Origin: Acidovorax sp. 107
Lineage (GTDB): Bacteria > Pseudomonadota > Gammaproteobacteria > Burkholderiales > Burkholderiaceae_C
Assembly (NCBI RefSeq): GCF_003058055.1
Contig: NZ_QBTZ01000001.1
Span: forward strand, 4,730,001 to 4,794,000
Direction: 5' to 3'
Length of the DNA: 64,000 nt
Shown here: positions 20,124-28,997 of the stretch, piece after piece
Layout: each line of letters begins with the position of its first letter
Position numbering within the stretch: the first letter of the stretch is position 1
Position numbers and translations under genes: made by a program
The notes under the pieces: generated by a model
Database searches by the model: none
What the model was told of the DNA's origin: nothing
What the model saw: only the letters and a program-made list of their open reading frames with translations

Positions 20124-21178
20124 CAGCCGATCAGGCCATCCACCTTCTGCTGTGCGGCCGAGCAATCGCCAAACGTGCGGTCTACCCACGCCGTGTCGAA
20201 ATACGTGGGTAGGTAGCGCTCGCCCGCATCGCACAGCAGCGACAGGATCGAGCCGCGCTCGCCCCGCTCACGCATCTCGCTGGCCAGTGTGAGCATGGCC
20301 ACAAAGTTGGTACCGGTGGATGGCCCCACGCGCCGCCCCAGCAGCTGCGACAGCGCGCGCATGGCGGCGATGGATTCGCAGTCCGCCACATCCACCATGC
20401 GGTCCACGAGCGTGCGGATAAAGCTCGGCTCCACACGCGGGCGGCCAATGCCTTCAATGCGCGATCCTGGTGCCGTCAGCTGGGCATCGCCCGTGCGGTG
20501 GTAGGCGCTGAACACCGACCCCGCCGGGTCGGCCACACACACCTGCGTGGCATGGCGCTGGTAGCGCACATAGCGGCCAATGGTCGCACAGGTGCCACCC
20601 GTGCCCGCGCCCACCACAATCCAGCGCGGCACAGGGTGCGGCTCGCGCGCCATCTGCGTGAACATGCTCTCGGCAATGTTGTTGTTGCCCCGCCAGTCGG
20701 TCGCGCGCTCGGCATAGGTGAACTGGTCCATGTAGTGGCCGCCCGTTTCTTCGGCAATCGCACGGGCTGCGTCGTACACCGCGCCCGCGCTGTCCACAAA
20801 GTGGCAACGCCCGCCATGGAACTCGATCTGTGCGATCTTTTCGGGCGAGGTGCTGCGCGGCATCACCGCCACAAACGGCAGCCCCAGCAGGCGTGCAAAG
20901 TAGGCCTCGCTCACCGCCGTGGAGCCGCTGGACGACTCGACGATGGTCGAGCCCTCATGCACCCAGCCATTGCACAGCGCGTACAGAAACAGCGACCGCG
21001 CCAGTCGGTGCTTCAGGCTGCCCGTGGGGTGGGTGGATTCGTCCTTGAGGTACAGGTCAATGCCATGCGCGGCAAAGGCGGGCAGGCGCAGCGGGATGAG
21101 GTGCGTGTCGGCGCTGCGCTGGTAGTCGGCTTCGATGCGGGCGATGGCTTCGTGGAGCCAGGGGGAGGGGAGGGGCAT
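20123..21178 (-). CDS. PLP-dependent cysteine synthase/desulfhydrase-like protein
   Basis: 351-residue fold-type II PLP enzyme. The Schiff-base lysine is in [15 protein letters not shown], the substrate loop is [19 protein letters not shown], and the phosphate-binding loop is [15 protein letters not shown]. The C-terminal domain has VGPSTGTNF. Sequence style is that of the cysteine-synthase family that includes Cds1-like L-cysteine desulfhydrases, not CysK or CysM proper. Likely substrate is cysteine or O-acetylserine; the direction of the reaction cannot be told. Its stop overlaps the start of the lipocalin-like gene, so the two are translationally coupled. Confidence 0.8.
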   Translation of the reverse strand: MPLPSPWLHEAIARIEADYQRSADTHLIPLRLPAFAAHGIDLYLKDESTHPTGSLKHRLARSLFLYALCNGWVHEGSTIVESSSGSTAVSEAYFARLLGLPFVAVMPRSTSPEKIAQIEFHGGRCHFVDSAGAVYDAARAIAEETGGHYMDQFTYAERATDWRGNNNIAESMFTQMAREPHPVPRWIVVGAGTGGTCATIGRYVRYQRHATQVCVADPAGSVFSAYHRTGDAQLTAPGSRIEGIGRPRVEPSFIRTLVDRMVDVADCESIAAMRALSQLLGRRVGPSTGTNFVAMLTLASEMRERGERGSILSLLCDAGERYLPTYFDTAWVDRTFGDCSAAQQKVDGLIG

Positions 21179-21274
21179 GGGGGCGCTTGTGTGTAGTCAC
21201 ACAATGGTTTCTGCTGCAAGCCAAGAACAGCCGACAGTCAAAAGAGAACATTGACAACCGAGGATGTTTAAAAG

Positions 21275-22228
21275 CTATGTTCCTCGAATACTCTTGATGA
21301 GATTCGCAAGCTGTTCCGCACCATCAAATGTCGAAGGAATACCTTCGCTCTCTGGAACTAGGCTGCTAAAAACGACTGCTTCAAACTTTGCGAGAGTGCT
21401 CGGATCATCCTTTTTTATTTTCGCTGAATACTCGGCATAGCTCTGAATAAATTGGCACAACACTATGCGGAGGTCAAGCTGAAGTACCTGGGCCTTTACG
21501 GATCTGAACTGGCCTAAGACTACGCGAAAGAAGTAAACCAGCAAGACTTCGATAGTCAGGATAGTAGGGAGCGTGTAGAGAAGCAGTCCTTTTTTCGATT
21601 CGATGATTTCCATGTGCGCAAGTACATATCCAATTTGGGCTGCGGGTGGAACGACCATCACCAAAGCAAGTGCCATCAATGACCAAAATGCGATTCTGCG
21701 CTCGGTGACCTTCGCCGTTGCCAACTGGCGGAATCCATCCACAAGTCCAACAAAGTTGTAGGAAGACGTTAGTCCTTTTAAACCCTCGCTGAGGGAGTCA
21801 ACGTGGGCTCGTCTCTGATCCAGTTCTGAGTCCCAATCTTCCTTGAGCTTAGTCGCCGCTTCCACGGTCTGAGAAAACTTACGGAACTCGGCAATAGCAG
21901 GATCATTCAGCAGTTTTTTTGCGATTTGCACCGGCATCGCGTATCTTGCGAAAGTAATTTGGTGCCTATCGTTTCCCTTGAACATCTCAAGGTTCTCGTC
22001 GACAAAGTTCCCGATCCGCCGGATTTCGAAGCTAGGTTCGGCCGGTTGCGTGAACTCCAGCTCACACAAGAATCGATAGGCTGAAGTGAAGTCGGAAGTG
22101 ACCGCTTCTGCTTTCTTGTCATGTGGTAGGTCGGGGAAGTCACGTACGGCGCGCATGAAACTATCGCCGATCCACTCAATGTTGACTGCGCAGTACTCGT
22201 CAAACTTTGCGGCGTTGGAGATCATCAA
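21275..22228 (-). CDS. Unrecognised two-membrane-segment protein in an AT-rich patch
   Basis: 317 residues, no family recognised. An N-terminal soluble part (about 1-95) is followed by a region likely to form a coiled coil (about 110-150, rich in Glu, Lys, Leu), then two hydrophobic segments (about 183-205 and 216-238), and a C-terminal cytoplasmic-looking tail of about 75 residues containing CQFIQSYAEYSAKIKKDD and PSTFDGAEQLANLIKSIRG. There is no signal peptide. Codon use and base composition are visibly AT-richer than all neighbours, with many A/T-ending codons, suggesting recent acquisition. It is separated from both neighbours by AT-rich spacers. Either of two adjacent ATGs (22228, 22225) could be the start. 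A helper or effector of a defence or conflict system is conceivable, but nothing proves it. Confidence 0.65.
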   Translation of the reverse strand: MMISNAAKFDEYCAVNIEWIGDSFMRAVRDFPDLPHDKKAEAVTSDFTSAYRFLCELEFTQPAEPSFEIRRIGNFVDENLEMFKGNDRHQITFARYAMPVQIAKKLLNDPAIAEFRKFSQTVEAATKLKEDWDSELDQRRAHVDSLSEGLKGLTSSYNFVGLVDGFRQLATAKVTERRIAFWSLMALALVMVVPPAAQIGYVLAHMEIIESKKGLLLYTLPTILTIEVLLVYFFRVVLGQFRSVKAQVLQLDLRIVLCQFIQSYAEYSAKIKKDDPSTLAKFEAVVFSSLVPESEGIPSTFDGAEQLANLIKSIRGT

Positions 22229-22449
22229 TTCAATGATCTATAGTAGCAACTTGGCAATCTGAGGTGATTCAGAGAGAGATGCATAGCTTCGCAGCGTTCT
22301 GGAATAGTGTCGCAGTGCTTCCAGATTCTCTGGCGTGGAGAAGAAGAGCATTTGAGAGTGTCTCGTCGTAGTTGCTCTGCTGACTATATCGTTCAGATCC
22401 CGCAGCTTGAGAGCGCTTGCATATGGGGACGTTTAACGGTTTGGCTTAC

Positions 22450-25137
22450 CTACCAATCCTCCTTCACCGCCATCACCGCATCCCTCCCCGCCGCAGCCCG
22501 CCCCGCCAGCCACGCGGTGACCGTGCCAGACACGATCACCGCAGCACACAACCCCAGCAGCCTCCCCCCCGGCACCGCCAGATCCATCGTCCAGTGAAAA
22601 CTCTGCGGGTTGACCACGTGCACCAGCACTACGGACACGGCCAGCCCCAGCAGTACGCCCGCCGCTGCACCCACCGCGGTCCATGCGGCGCCTTCGCCCG
22701 CCACCACGGTCAGGATCTGCCGACGTGTGAGGCCCAGGTGGGCAAGCAGGCCAAACTCCTTGCGGCGGGCCAGCACCTGGGCGCTGAAGCTGGCGGCCAC
22801 GCCGAACAGGCCGATGCCGATGGCCACGGCCTGCAGCCAGTAGGTGACGGCGAAGCTGCGGTCGAAGATGCGCAGCGAGCGCTCGCGGATGGTGGCGGCG
22901 GAGCTGAATTCCACGAGGCCCTCGCCGCTGTCGCCCGTTGCGGCACCCGCCGCATTGGAGGGTTGGCGGCCGGCTTGCGTGGCAGCGAGCGCGCGGATGG
23001 ACGCCTGCAGGGCCGACACATCGGTGCCCTCGCTGGGCCACAGGGCCAGGTCGCTGGTGCGGGCGTCGCCGGTCAGGCGCAGCCACACGGCGCGGTCCAT
23101 CACCACGGCGCCGGTTTGTCGGGCATAGTCGCGCCAGATGCCTGCTATGTAAAAGATAGCTGCTGGCGCATGATTCTCTATCGCTTGGGCGCTAAAAGCC
23201 TTGGAAAGCGCAGGCCACTCCATGCCGGGGCGCAGGCCGTACAGGTCCACCACGGCCTCGCTGATGTACACGCCGGTGCGGCCAGGGGGCACGGGCAGGG
23301 CCTCGCCCACCAGGGGCAGGGTCTGCGCGGGCTCATCGCCCAAGGGGCGGCTTAGCACCGTAAGCGAGGGCAGGGTGGGGGACAGCTGCAGCGGGCTGGC
23401 GCGCAGGGGCTGCACGCGGTCCAAGCCCGGCAACTGGCCCACCGCCTCCGCAAAGCCCGCAGGCAGCAACGCGGCCTCACCGCCGCCCGTGCCACCCGCA
23501 CTGAGGGCCGAGCGCACATACAGCGGCGACGGCAGCACCGCGTCCAGCCACTGTGTGACCGAGCCGCGAAAGCTGGACACCATCACCGTCAGCGCCACGG
23601 CCAGGCTCAGCGACGCCACCACGCCGCCCACCGCGATGGCCGCGCTGCCGCGCATGCGCCGCGCGCGCTCCAGCGCCAGCAATGGCAGCGCATAGCGCGC
23701 TGCCAGGGGCTGCAGCCACTCCAGCAACCGCGCCATGCCCCAGGGCAGCAGGGCAATGCCGCCCACCAGCAGCAGCGCAATGGCCATGTAAGCGGCCAGT
23801 GGAATGCCAAATACGGGTGGAGCGCTAGTGAGCAGTGCCCCGGCAGCTATCAAAATAATACCAATGGTGCCTTTGTCCGCCTGGCTGGCTGCGGCACCAA
23901 GGCCTTTCAGGGTCTGGGCGGGGGGCAAGGTCTGCGCGGCGCGGGCAGGCCACCAGCCACCCGCCAACGCGGCTGCCACGCCGAGTGCGCCGTACACCAG
24001 CGCGGCGGGGGCGCTCCATTGCAGCGCGGGCCGCACGCCCGCAAAGTAGCCGCCGCCCAGGTCGCCGCCCAGCAGTTGCAACGCCGTGGCTGCCAGCGCG
24101 GTGCCCAGGGCAATGCCCAGCACGCTGCCCAGCAGGCCCAAGGCTGCCGACTCTGCCAGCACCAGCGCCAGCCGCTGGCGCGGTGTGGCGCCCAGCACGG
24201 CCAGCAACGCAAATTGCGGCCCGCGCTGCGCCACGCTGAGGGCCAGCACCGAGAACACCAAAAACGCCCCGGTGAACAGCGCCACCAGCGCCAGCACCGT
24301 CAGGTTGACCCGGTAGGCGCGCGACAGGTTGCTGATGCGCTGGGTGGCATCGCCGGGCTGCGCCAGCACCAGGTTGGCGGGCCAACCGGGCTGCGCGCGC
24401 AGTGCGGCCTCCCACGCGGCGCGGTCGGTGCCTGGCTGCAGTTGCAGGTCGATGCGGGTGAGTGCGCCTGCGCGGCCAAACAGGTCTTGCGCGGCGCCAA
24501 TGTCCATCACAGCCAGCGGCGCGCCGCCGGCGGTCACGGTGCCTGCCACCTGCACGGTGAGCGCTGGCTGCAAGCCCACCTGCAGCGTGAGGCGGGGCGG
24601 GGATGACGATGCAGAGGGCGCGGTGGCAGGCAGCCCGAGTGCCTGCAGCGCCGCCGTGTTGAGGAACACCGTGGCGGGTGCGAACAGGGCGAACCGGTCG
24701 GCGCTGTCCCAGGGGCGTGGCACCAGCGCTGGGGCTGTGGTGGGCAGCAGCAGTGCATCAGCGCCCAGTACGCGGATGGGAGTGGGAGTGCGGGGGGACT
24801 GGGCCTTGGCGCCCGCTGCATTCGCGCCCCCTGTGGTGGCTGCCTGCGCCACGGCCGACAGCTCCAGCAGCGGGCTGGCGCGGGCCACTTGCGGGTCGGT
24901 GGCCAGGCGTTCGTATAGCGCCTCGGGCAAGCTGCCCTGCATGGCGCGCAGTTCCAGGTCGGGCTGGCCGTTGACGGCGCGCACAGCCTGCGAGAACTCG
25001 TCCAGTGCCGACGCATTGATCACATGCACGGCAAACGCCAGAGCCACACCGAGCATCACGGCCGCCACCGCTGCGGCGCTGCGCCAGGGGTGGTGGCGCA
25101 GGTCTTGCCAGGAGAAGGTGCGGAGCAGGGCGAGCAT
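22450..25137 (-). CDS. FtsX-like ABC transporter permease (fused two-module type, AttFG/LolE-like)
   Basis: About 895 residues. The N-terminal transmembrane segment (SAAAVAAVMLGVALAFAVHV) is followed by a large periplasmic domain, a first FtsX core around residues 270-420, a linker with two further helices, a second periplasmic domain and a second FtsX core near the C-terminus (AWTAVGAAAGVLLGLAVSVV). Two FtsX cores in one chain match MacB/Lol-class permeases that move lipids or lipoproteins rather than import solutes. The matching ATPase is probably the LolD-like gene at 25886. Starts at 25185 and 25146 are also possible; 25137 gives the usual MLALLRTFSWQDL beginning. Two short dispersed repeats are read in frame inside it (23143-23200 and 23821-23860). 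Confidence 0.85.
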   Translation of the reverse strand: MLALLRTFSWQDLRHHPWRSAAAVAAVMLGVALAFAVHVINASALDEFSQAVRAVNGQPDLELRAMQGSLPEALYERLATDPQVARASPLLELSAVAQAATTGGANAAGAKAQSPRTPTPIRVLGADALLLPTTAPALVPRPWDSADRFALFAPATVFLNTAALQALGLPATAPSASSSPPRLTLQVGLQPALTVQVAGTVTAGGAPLAVMDIGAAQDLFGRAGALTRIDLQLQPGTDRAAWEAALRAQPGWPANLVLAQPGDATQRISNLSRAYRVNLTVLALVALFTGAFLVFSVLALSVAQRGPQFALLAVLGATPRQRLALVLAESAALGLLGSVLGIALGTALAATALQLLGGDLGGGYFAGVRPALQWSAPAALVYGALGVAAALAGGWWPARAAQTLPPAQTLKGLGAAASQADKGTIGIILIAAGALLTSAPPVFGIPLAAYMAIALLLVGGIALLPWGMARLLEWLQPLAARYALPLLALERARRMRGSAAIAVGGVVASLSLAVALTVMVSSFRGSVTQWLDAVLPSPLYVRSALSAGGTGGGEAALLPAGFAEAVGQLPGLDRVQPLRASPLQLSPTLPSLTVLSRPLGDEPAQTLPLVGEALPVPPGRTGVYISEAVVDLYGLRPGMEWPALSKAFSAQAIENHAPAAIFYIAGIWRDYARQTGAVVMDRAVWLRLTGDARTSDLALWPSEGTDVSALQASIRALAATQAGRQPSNAAGAATGDSGEGLVEFSSAATIRERSLRIFDRSFAVTYWLQAVAIGIGLFGVAASFSAQVLARRKEFGLLAHLGLTRRQILTVVAGEGAAWTAVGAAAGVLLGLAVSVVLVHVVNPQSFHWTMDLAVPGGRLLGLCAAVIVSGTVTAWLAGRAAAGRDAVMAVKEDW

Positions 25138-25208
25138 GGCCTGCATTGTGGCCGCAGGGGCCCGGCGCAGCAGCGTTTGATGCATATCAACCTTGCGTTT
25201 TGCACCCT

Positions 25209-25238
25209 CTTGAAGTGCTGAAAGGCTGCGCCTATCTT
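25209..25238 (+). promoter_or_regulatory. Candidate heat-shock promoter upstream of Hsp20 gene
   Basis: CTTGAAG at 25209-25215 and CCTATCTT at 25231-25238, separated by 15 bases, resemble the sigma-32 pattern CTTGAAA-N(11-16)-CCCCATNT. The same DNA also reads as a sigma-70 type pair, TTGAAG and TATCTT with 17-base spacing. It lies about 70 bases upstream of the Hsp20 start. Pattern match by eye only. Confidence 0.45.
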
Positions 25239-25306
25239 GGCATCAGGGTCTGCACTCCTGCGCAGGCTCAGTTGTCCGTTTCAACCCCTTTTCAGGAGCC
25301 ATAACC

Positions 25307-25735
25307 ATGAACTCTCTCGTGAACCGCGGCAGTCTGTTTGATGACTTTTTCAAGGACATTGCCCCCGGCTTTTATGTGCGCCCGCTGCATGGCGACAACC
25401 TGCCTTCGCCCAGTCAGATCAAGGTGGATGTGAAGGAAACCGAAAGCGGCTACACGGTGCAGGCCGAAGTGCCCGGCGTGGCCAAGGAGGACATCCATGT
25501 CTCGCTCGAAGGCAATGTGGTGAGCCTGCGCGCCGAGGTGCGCCAGCACGATGAAAAGCGCGAGGGCGAAAAGGTGCTGCGCAGCGAGCGCTACTTTGGC
25601 GCTGTGGCCCGCAGCTTTCAGCTGCCTGCCGATGTGGACGCCGCGCAGGCCAAGGCCAAGTACGACAACGGCGTGCTGACGCTGACTTTGCCCAAGAAGG
25701 TGAACAAGGCGGCGCAGCGGCTGAACATCGAGTAA
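25307..25735 (+). CDS. Hsp20/alpha-crystallin family small heat-shock protein
   Basis: 142 residues. The alpha-crystallin domain runs from about 38 to 135, with IKVDVKETESGYTVQAEVPG, the strand AEVPGVAKEDIHVSLEGNVV and the closing KYDNGVLTLTLPKK signature. It is an ATP-independent holdase that binds unfolding proteins as oligomers in the cytoplasm. The N-terminal arm is short, and the C-terminal extension lacks a clear I-x-I motif (it ends AAQRLNIE). It is the only plus-strand gene between 18.9 and 28.9 kb and sits between the permease and ATPase genes of the probable Att-like transporter. Confidence 0.92.
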   Translation: MNSLVNRGSLFDDFFKDIAPGFYVRPLHGDNLPSPSQIKVDVKETESGYTVQAEVPGVAKEDIHVSLEGNVVSLRAEVRQHDEKREGEKVLRSERYFGAVARSFQLPADVDAAQAKAKYDNGVLTLTLPKKVNKAAQRLNIE

Positions 25736-25742
25736 GCGCGGC

Positions 25743-25840
25743 TCACACAACCCTTCTGGCGTTGTTGCTGCGTCTTGTCGTACTAAAAGTACTGCCTGCG
25801 ACGCAGCGCCTAGCCAGAACCGCTGCGCTGGGTTGTGTGA
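25743..25840. repeat. Long imperfect inverted repeat (about 98 bases)
   Basis: TCACACAACC (25743-25752) pairs with GGTTGTGTGA (25831-25840). Inside, TTCTGGC pairs with GCCAGAA, and further in CGTACT/AGTACT and GCTGCGTC/GACGCAGC pair around a small loop near AAA. The arms have unequal spacers, so it is a bulged hairpin. It lies just after the Hsp20 stop and before the end of the convergent ATPase gene. It could be a strong bidirectional terminator or RNA structure, or a member of a palindromic REP-like repeat family; no T-run follows. Confidence 0.7.
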
Positions 25841-25885
25841 TCCGCTTCAAGTCTTCGCGCGGCCTCCGCTGAGCGCGCGCGAGGC

Positions 25886-26536
25886 CTAACCGGCGATGCC
25901 GCTGGCCGTGAGGCGCAGCACCCGATCGGCCCGTGCGGCGGCAGCGTCGGAATGGGTGACCAGCACCAGCGATGCGCCGTGCTCGCGCGTCTGGGCCAGC
26001 AGCAGGTCCATCACGCGCGTGGCGGTGGTGGGGTCGAGGTTGCCGGTGGGCTCGTCGGCCAGCAGCAGGGCGGGGCGGTGCACCAGCGCGCGGGCGATGG
26101 CCACACGCTGCAGCTGGCCGCCGCTGAGCTGCTGCGGCAGCCGTGTACCCAACCCTTCCAGGCCCACGGCGGCCAGCATGTGCTGCACGCGGGCCACATC
26201 GCTTTGGCCCAGCAGCATCAGCGGCAGGGCCACGTTCTGCGCGACGTCCAGGTGCGGCAACACGTGGAAGGCCTGGAACACAAAACCCACCTGCGCGCGG
26301 CGCCACAGGGCGCGGGCAGTGTCGTCCAGCTGGCCCAGGTCGGTGGTGCCGTGGGTAATGCTGCCGGTGTCCCAGGTGTCGAGTCCCGCCAGGCAGTTGA
26401 GCAACGTGGACTTGCCCACACCCGAATCGCCCACGATGGCCACAAACTCGCCCGGCGCCACGGCGAACTGCACGTTGGCAAACACCGGCGTGCTGCCGTA
26501 GTGCTTGCCCAGGTTCTGCACACGCAGCAGCGTCAT
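25886..26536 (-). CDS. ABC transporter ATP-binding protein (LolD/AttE-like)
   Basis: 216-residue ATPase with Walker [14 protein letters not shown]-loop [17 protein letters not shown], signature [15 protein letters not shown], Walker [13 protein letters not shown] and H-loop VLVTHSD. The DEPTGNLD form is typical of ATPases working with FtsX-type permeases (LolD, MacB, FtsE, YbbA), so its partner is very likely the permease at 22450-25137. The frame is open back to 26755, but that part overlaps miaA and has no family features. The ATG at 26536 overlaps the miaA stop (ATGA). Confidence 0.88.
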   Translation of the reverse strand: MTLLRVQNLGKHYGSTPVFANVQFAVAPGEFVAIVGDSGVGKSTLLNCLAGLDTWDTGSITHGTTDLGQLDDTARALWRRAQVGFVFQAFHVLPHLDVAQNVALPLMLLGQSDVARVQHMLAAVGLEGLGTRLPQQLSGGQLQRVAIARALVHRPALLLADEPTGNLDPTTATRVMDLLLAQTREHGASLVLVTHSDAAAARADRVLRLTASGIAG

Positions 26537-27534
26537 GGTGTGCGCTGCTCCAGGCGCTTCAGCACGGCCTGCACCAGGTGGGCCACGGCATGGGGCTGGT
26601 CGCAGGCGATGGCGTGGCGCTGCGGCATGCTGCGCAGCCAGGTGATCTGGCGCTTGGCCAGCTGGCGCGTGGCGGCAATGCCGCGCTCGCGCAGGAAGGC
26701 GGTGTTCAATGGCGTGCCTGCGGGGCGGCTGGCCTGGAAGTCCAGCTCCTCCCACACCTGCCGGTAGCCCACGCAGCGCATGGAGGGCAGGTCGGGGTGC
26801 AGGTCGCCGCGTGCGCGCAGGGCCGTTACCTCGTCAATGAAGCCACCGGCCAGCATGGCGTCAAAGCGCTGGGCAATGCGCTCGTGCAACCAGGCCCGGT
26901 TGTCGGGTTCCAGGGAAAAGAGTGCGCTGGCGCCGGTGTTGTTTGTGTTGTCTGCTACTTTTTTGATAGTGTGAAAGCTCGACAGCGGCTGGCCTGAGAC
27001 ATGCCACACCTCCAGCGCGCGCTGGATGCGCTGGCTGTCACCGGGGGCCAGGCGTGCGGCCGTTACCGGGTCTACGCGGGCCAGCTCGGCGTGCAGGGCG
27101 GGCCAGCCTTGCTCGGCCGCCTGGGCTTCGATCTTGGCGCGCACCTCCGGGTCGGCAGCGGGCATGTCGTCGATGCCATCAAACAGCGCCTTGAAGTACA
27201 GCATGGTGCCGCCCACCAGCAGCGGCAGTGCGCCGCGCGCGCGGATCTCGGCGATGAGCCGGGTGGCGTCTTGCACAAACTCGGCGGCGCTGTAGGCCTG
27301 CAGCGGGTCGCGGATGTCGATGAGGTGGTGCGGCACCGCAGCGCGCTCGTCGGGCGTGGGCTTGGCGGTGCCAATGTCCATGCTCCGGTACACCAGGGCC
27401 GAGTCCACGCTGATGATCTCGACCGGCCGGCCCTGCTTGCCCAGCACGGCAGCCAGCGCCAGCGCGCCGGCCGTCTTGCCGGATGCGGTGGGGCCTGCCA
27501 GAGCGATGGTGGGGAGGGTGTCAGGCGTGCTCAC
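26533..27534 (-). CDS. miaA: tRNA dimethylallyltransferase (MiaA)
   Basis: About 333 residues. It transfers a dimethylallyl group to N6 of A37 in tRNAs reading UNN codons. P-loop GPTASGKT is near the N-terminus, then [18 protein letters not shown] and [16 protein letters not shown], and the tRNA-binding segment [17 protein letters not shown]. The GTG at 27534 ([14 protein letters not shown]) is the likely start; a TTG at 27546 is the alternative. Both overlap the end of the upstream efflux gene. It is coupled to the downstream ATPase gene by a four-base overlap. A short insertion, [13 protein letters not shown], coincides with a weak dispersed-repeat match. Confidence 0.95.
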   Translation of the reverse strand: MSTPDTLPTIALAGPTASGKTAGALALAAVLGKQGRPVEIISVDSALVYRSMDIGTAKPTPDERAAVPHHLIDIRDPLQAYSAAEFVQDATRLIAEIRARGALPLLVGGTMLYFKALFDGIDDMPAADPEVRAKIEAQAAEQGWPALHAELARVDPVTAARLAPGDSQRIQRALEVWHVSGQPLSSFHTIKKVADNTNNTGASALFSLEPDNRAWLHERIAQRFDAMLAGGFIDEVTALRARGDLHPDLPSMRCVGYRQVWEELDFQASRPAGTPLNTAFLRERGIAATRQLAKRQITWLRSMPQRHAIACDQPHAVAHLVQAVLKRLEQRTP

Positions 27535-28762
27535 GGGGCGCTCCAAACTTCTGCACCAGGGTCCACGAGATCACGGCCAGTGCTACCGACCAGAACCAGA
27601 TGCCATTGACCAGCGGCCACACCGTGCCATCGAGCCGCATACCCAGCCAGCCGCCGATGGCAAACGCCGCCAGCATCATCATGAAACCGTTCAACGCCGA
27701 TGCCACGCCGGCCGCCTTGGGGAAGGGGCCCACCGCACCGCTTTGCCCGCAGGGCTGGTGGATGCCATGCCCCACCATGAACAGGTAGAACGGCAGCGTC
27801 AGCGCCCAGGGCTGGTGCCAGCCCATCCAGGCCACCAGCGCCATCAGCGTGCCGCCCCCGGCGCTCAAGGCCCCGGCAATGGCCACCGTGCGCTGCAAGC
27901 CAAAGCGTGCCAGCAGAGCGCGGCACACGAAGGTGCCCCCAAAGTAGGCCACGCAGGCCGAGGCCATGACCCAGCCGTACATGGTGCGCGTGAGGCCCAG
28001 CACATCGATGTAAACGAACGAGGACGACGCCAGAAACGTGAACAGGCCGCCGTAGGTGGCGGTGGTCTGCAGCGAAAACGCCCAGAAGGTGGGGTTGCGC
28101 AGCACGTGCAGCCAAGTGCCCACCAGCGCACGGGGCTGCAGGGCCTGCGGGTTGCGGTGGGCCAGGGTCTCGGGCAAGCGCAAGGCCACCAGCGCCAGCG
28201 TGACCACGGCATACACCGTGAGGGCCAGCAGCGCAGCGCGCCAGCCCAGCCATTCACTCAGCAGGCCCCCCATGGGCGCGCAGATACAGGCCACGACGCC
28301 GAGCCCCGTCAGCGCCTTGGACATGGCGCGGGCTCCCTCCAGTGGGGTGTACAGGTCGCGCACGATGGCACGCGCGCACATCACCACGGCGCCCATGGCA
28401 GCCCCTTGGGCGATGCGCCATAGGATGAGCAGCCCCATGGTCGGCGCAAAGGCGCTGCCCAGCGAGGCCACGGTGTAGATAGTGAGCCCTGCCAGCAGGA
28501 TGGGGCGGCGGCCAAAGCGGTCAGACAGCGGGCCCCACACCATTTGCGAGCAACCGAACGCCAGCAACAGCCCGCTGAGCGTGAGCTGCGCGGCCGCCAT
28601 GGGGGCGCCCAGGCTGCGGGTGAGCGCGGGCAGGGCGGGCAGGTACAGGTCGGTGGTGACGGGCTGGATGGACAGCAGCAGGGCCAGCACCAGAATGGCC
28701 AGGCCGGGACGGATCGAGACAGGGGCGGCCGCAGACGCTGCGGTGGCGGAGGGGGCAGACAT
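27521..28762 (-). CDS. MFS drug-resistance transporter, Bcr/CflA family
   Basis: 413 residues with about twelve membrane helices. Family signatures: [17 protein letters not shown] at the end of the first helix and the loop 2-3 motif [16 protein letters not shown], typical of Bcr/CflA-type proton-driven efflux pumps. Substrates of this family include bicyclomycin, chloramphenicol and other small hydrophobic compounds; this one's substrate is unknown. It heads the minus-strand run MFS-miaA-ATPase with overlaps between neighbours. Confidence 0.88.
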   Translation of the reverse strand: MSAPSATAASAAAPVSIRPGLAILVLALLLSIQPVTTDLYLPALPALTRSLGAPMAAAQLTLSGLLLAFGCSQMVWGPLSDRFGRRPILLAGLTIYTVASLGSAFAPTMGLLILWRIAQGAAMGAVVMCARAIVRDLYTPLEGARAMSKALTGLGVVACICAPMGGLLSEWLGWRAALLALTVYAVVTLALVALRLPETLAHRNPQALQPRALVGTWLHVLRNPTFWAFSLQTTATYGGLFTFLASSSFVYIDVLGLTRTMYGWVMASACVAYFGGTFVCRALLARFGLQRTVAIAGALSAGGGTLMALVAWMGWHQPWALTLPFYLFMVGHGIHQPCGQSGAVGPFPKAAGVASALNGFMMMLAAFAIGGWLGMRLDGTVWPLVNGIWFWSVALAVISWTLVQKFGAPREHA

Positions 28763-28997
28763 ATCTGTCTGAGCGTACCAGAAGGGGTGGGCGCGCCGCT
28801 GGCAGGTTGATTGCCGTGGGCCCGTGAGAACTTGCGCAGATTTGTGTATGACAAAGGTCGCACCGGTGACATCCTGGCGAGCGCGGGGCGAAGCACCATG
28901 GCGGCGCGGTGGCTGGCGGACCGACTGGCCTTGGACGCTGTTCTGAGGGGTGCCGCGCCCAGATGCTGCACAACACTACATAACGAGGAGACAAGAC

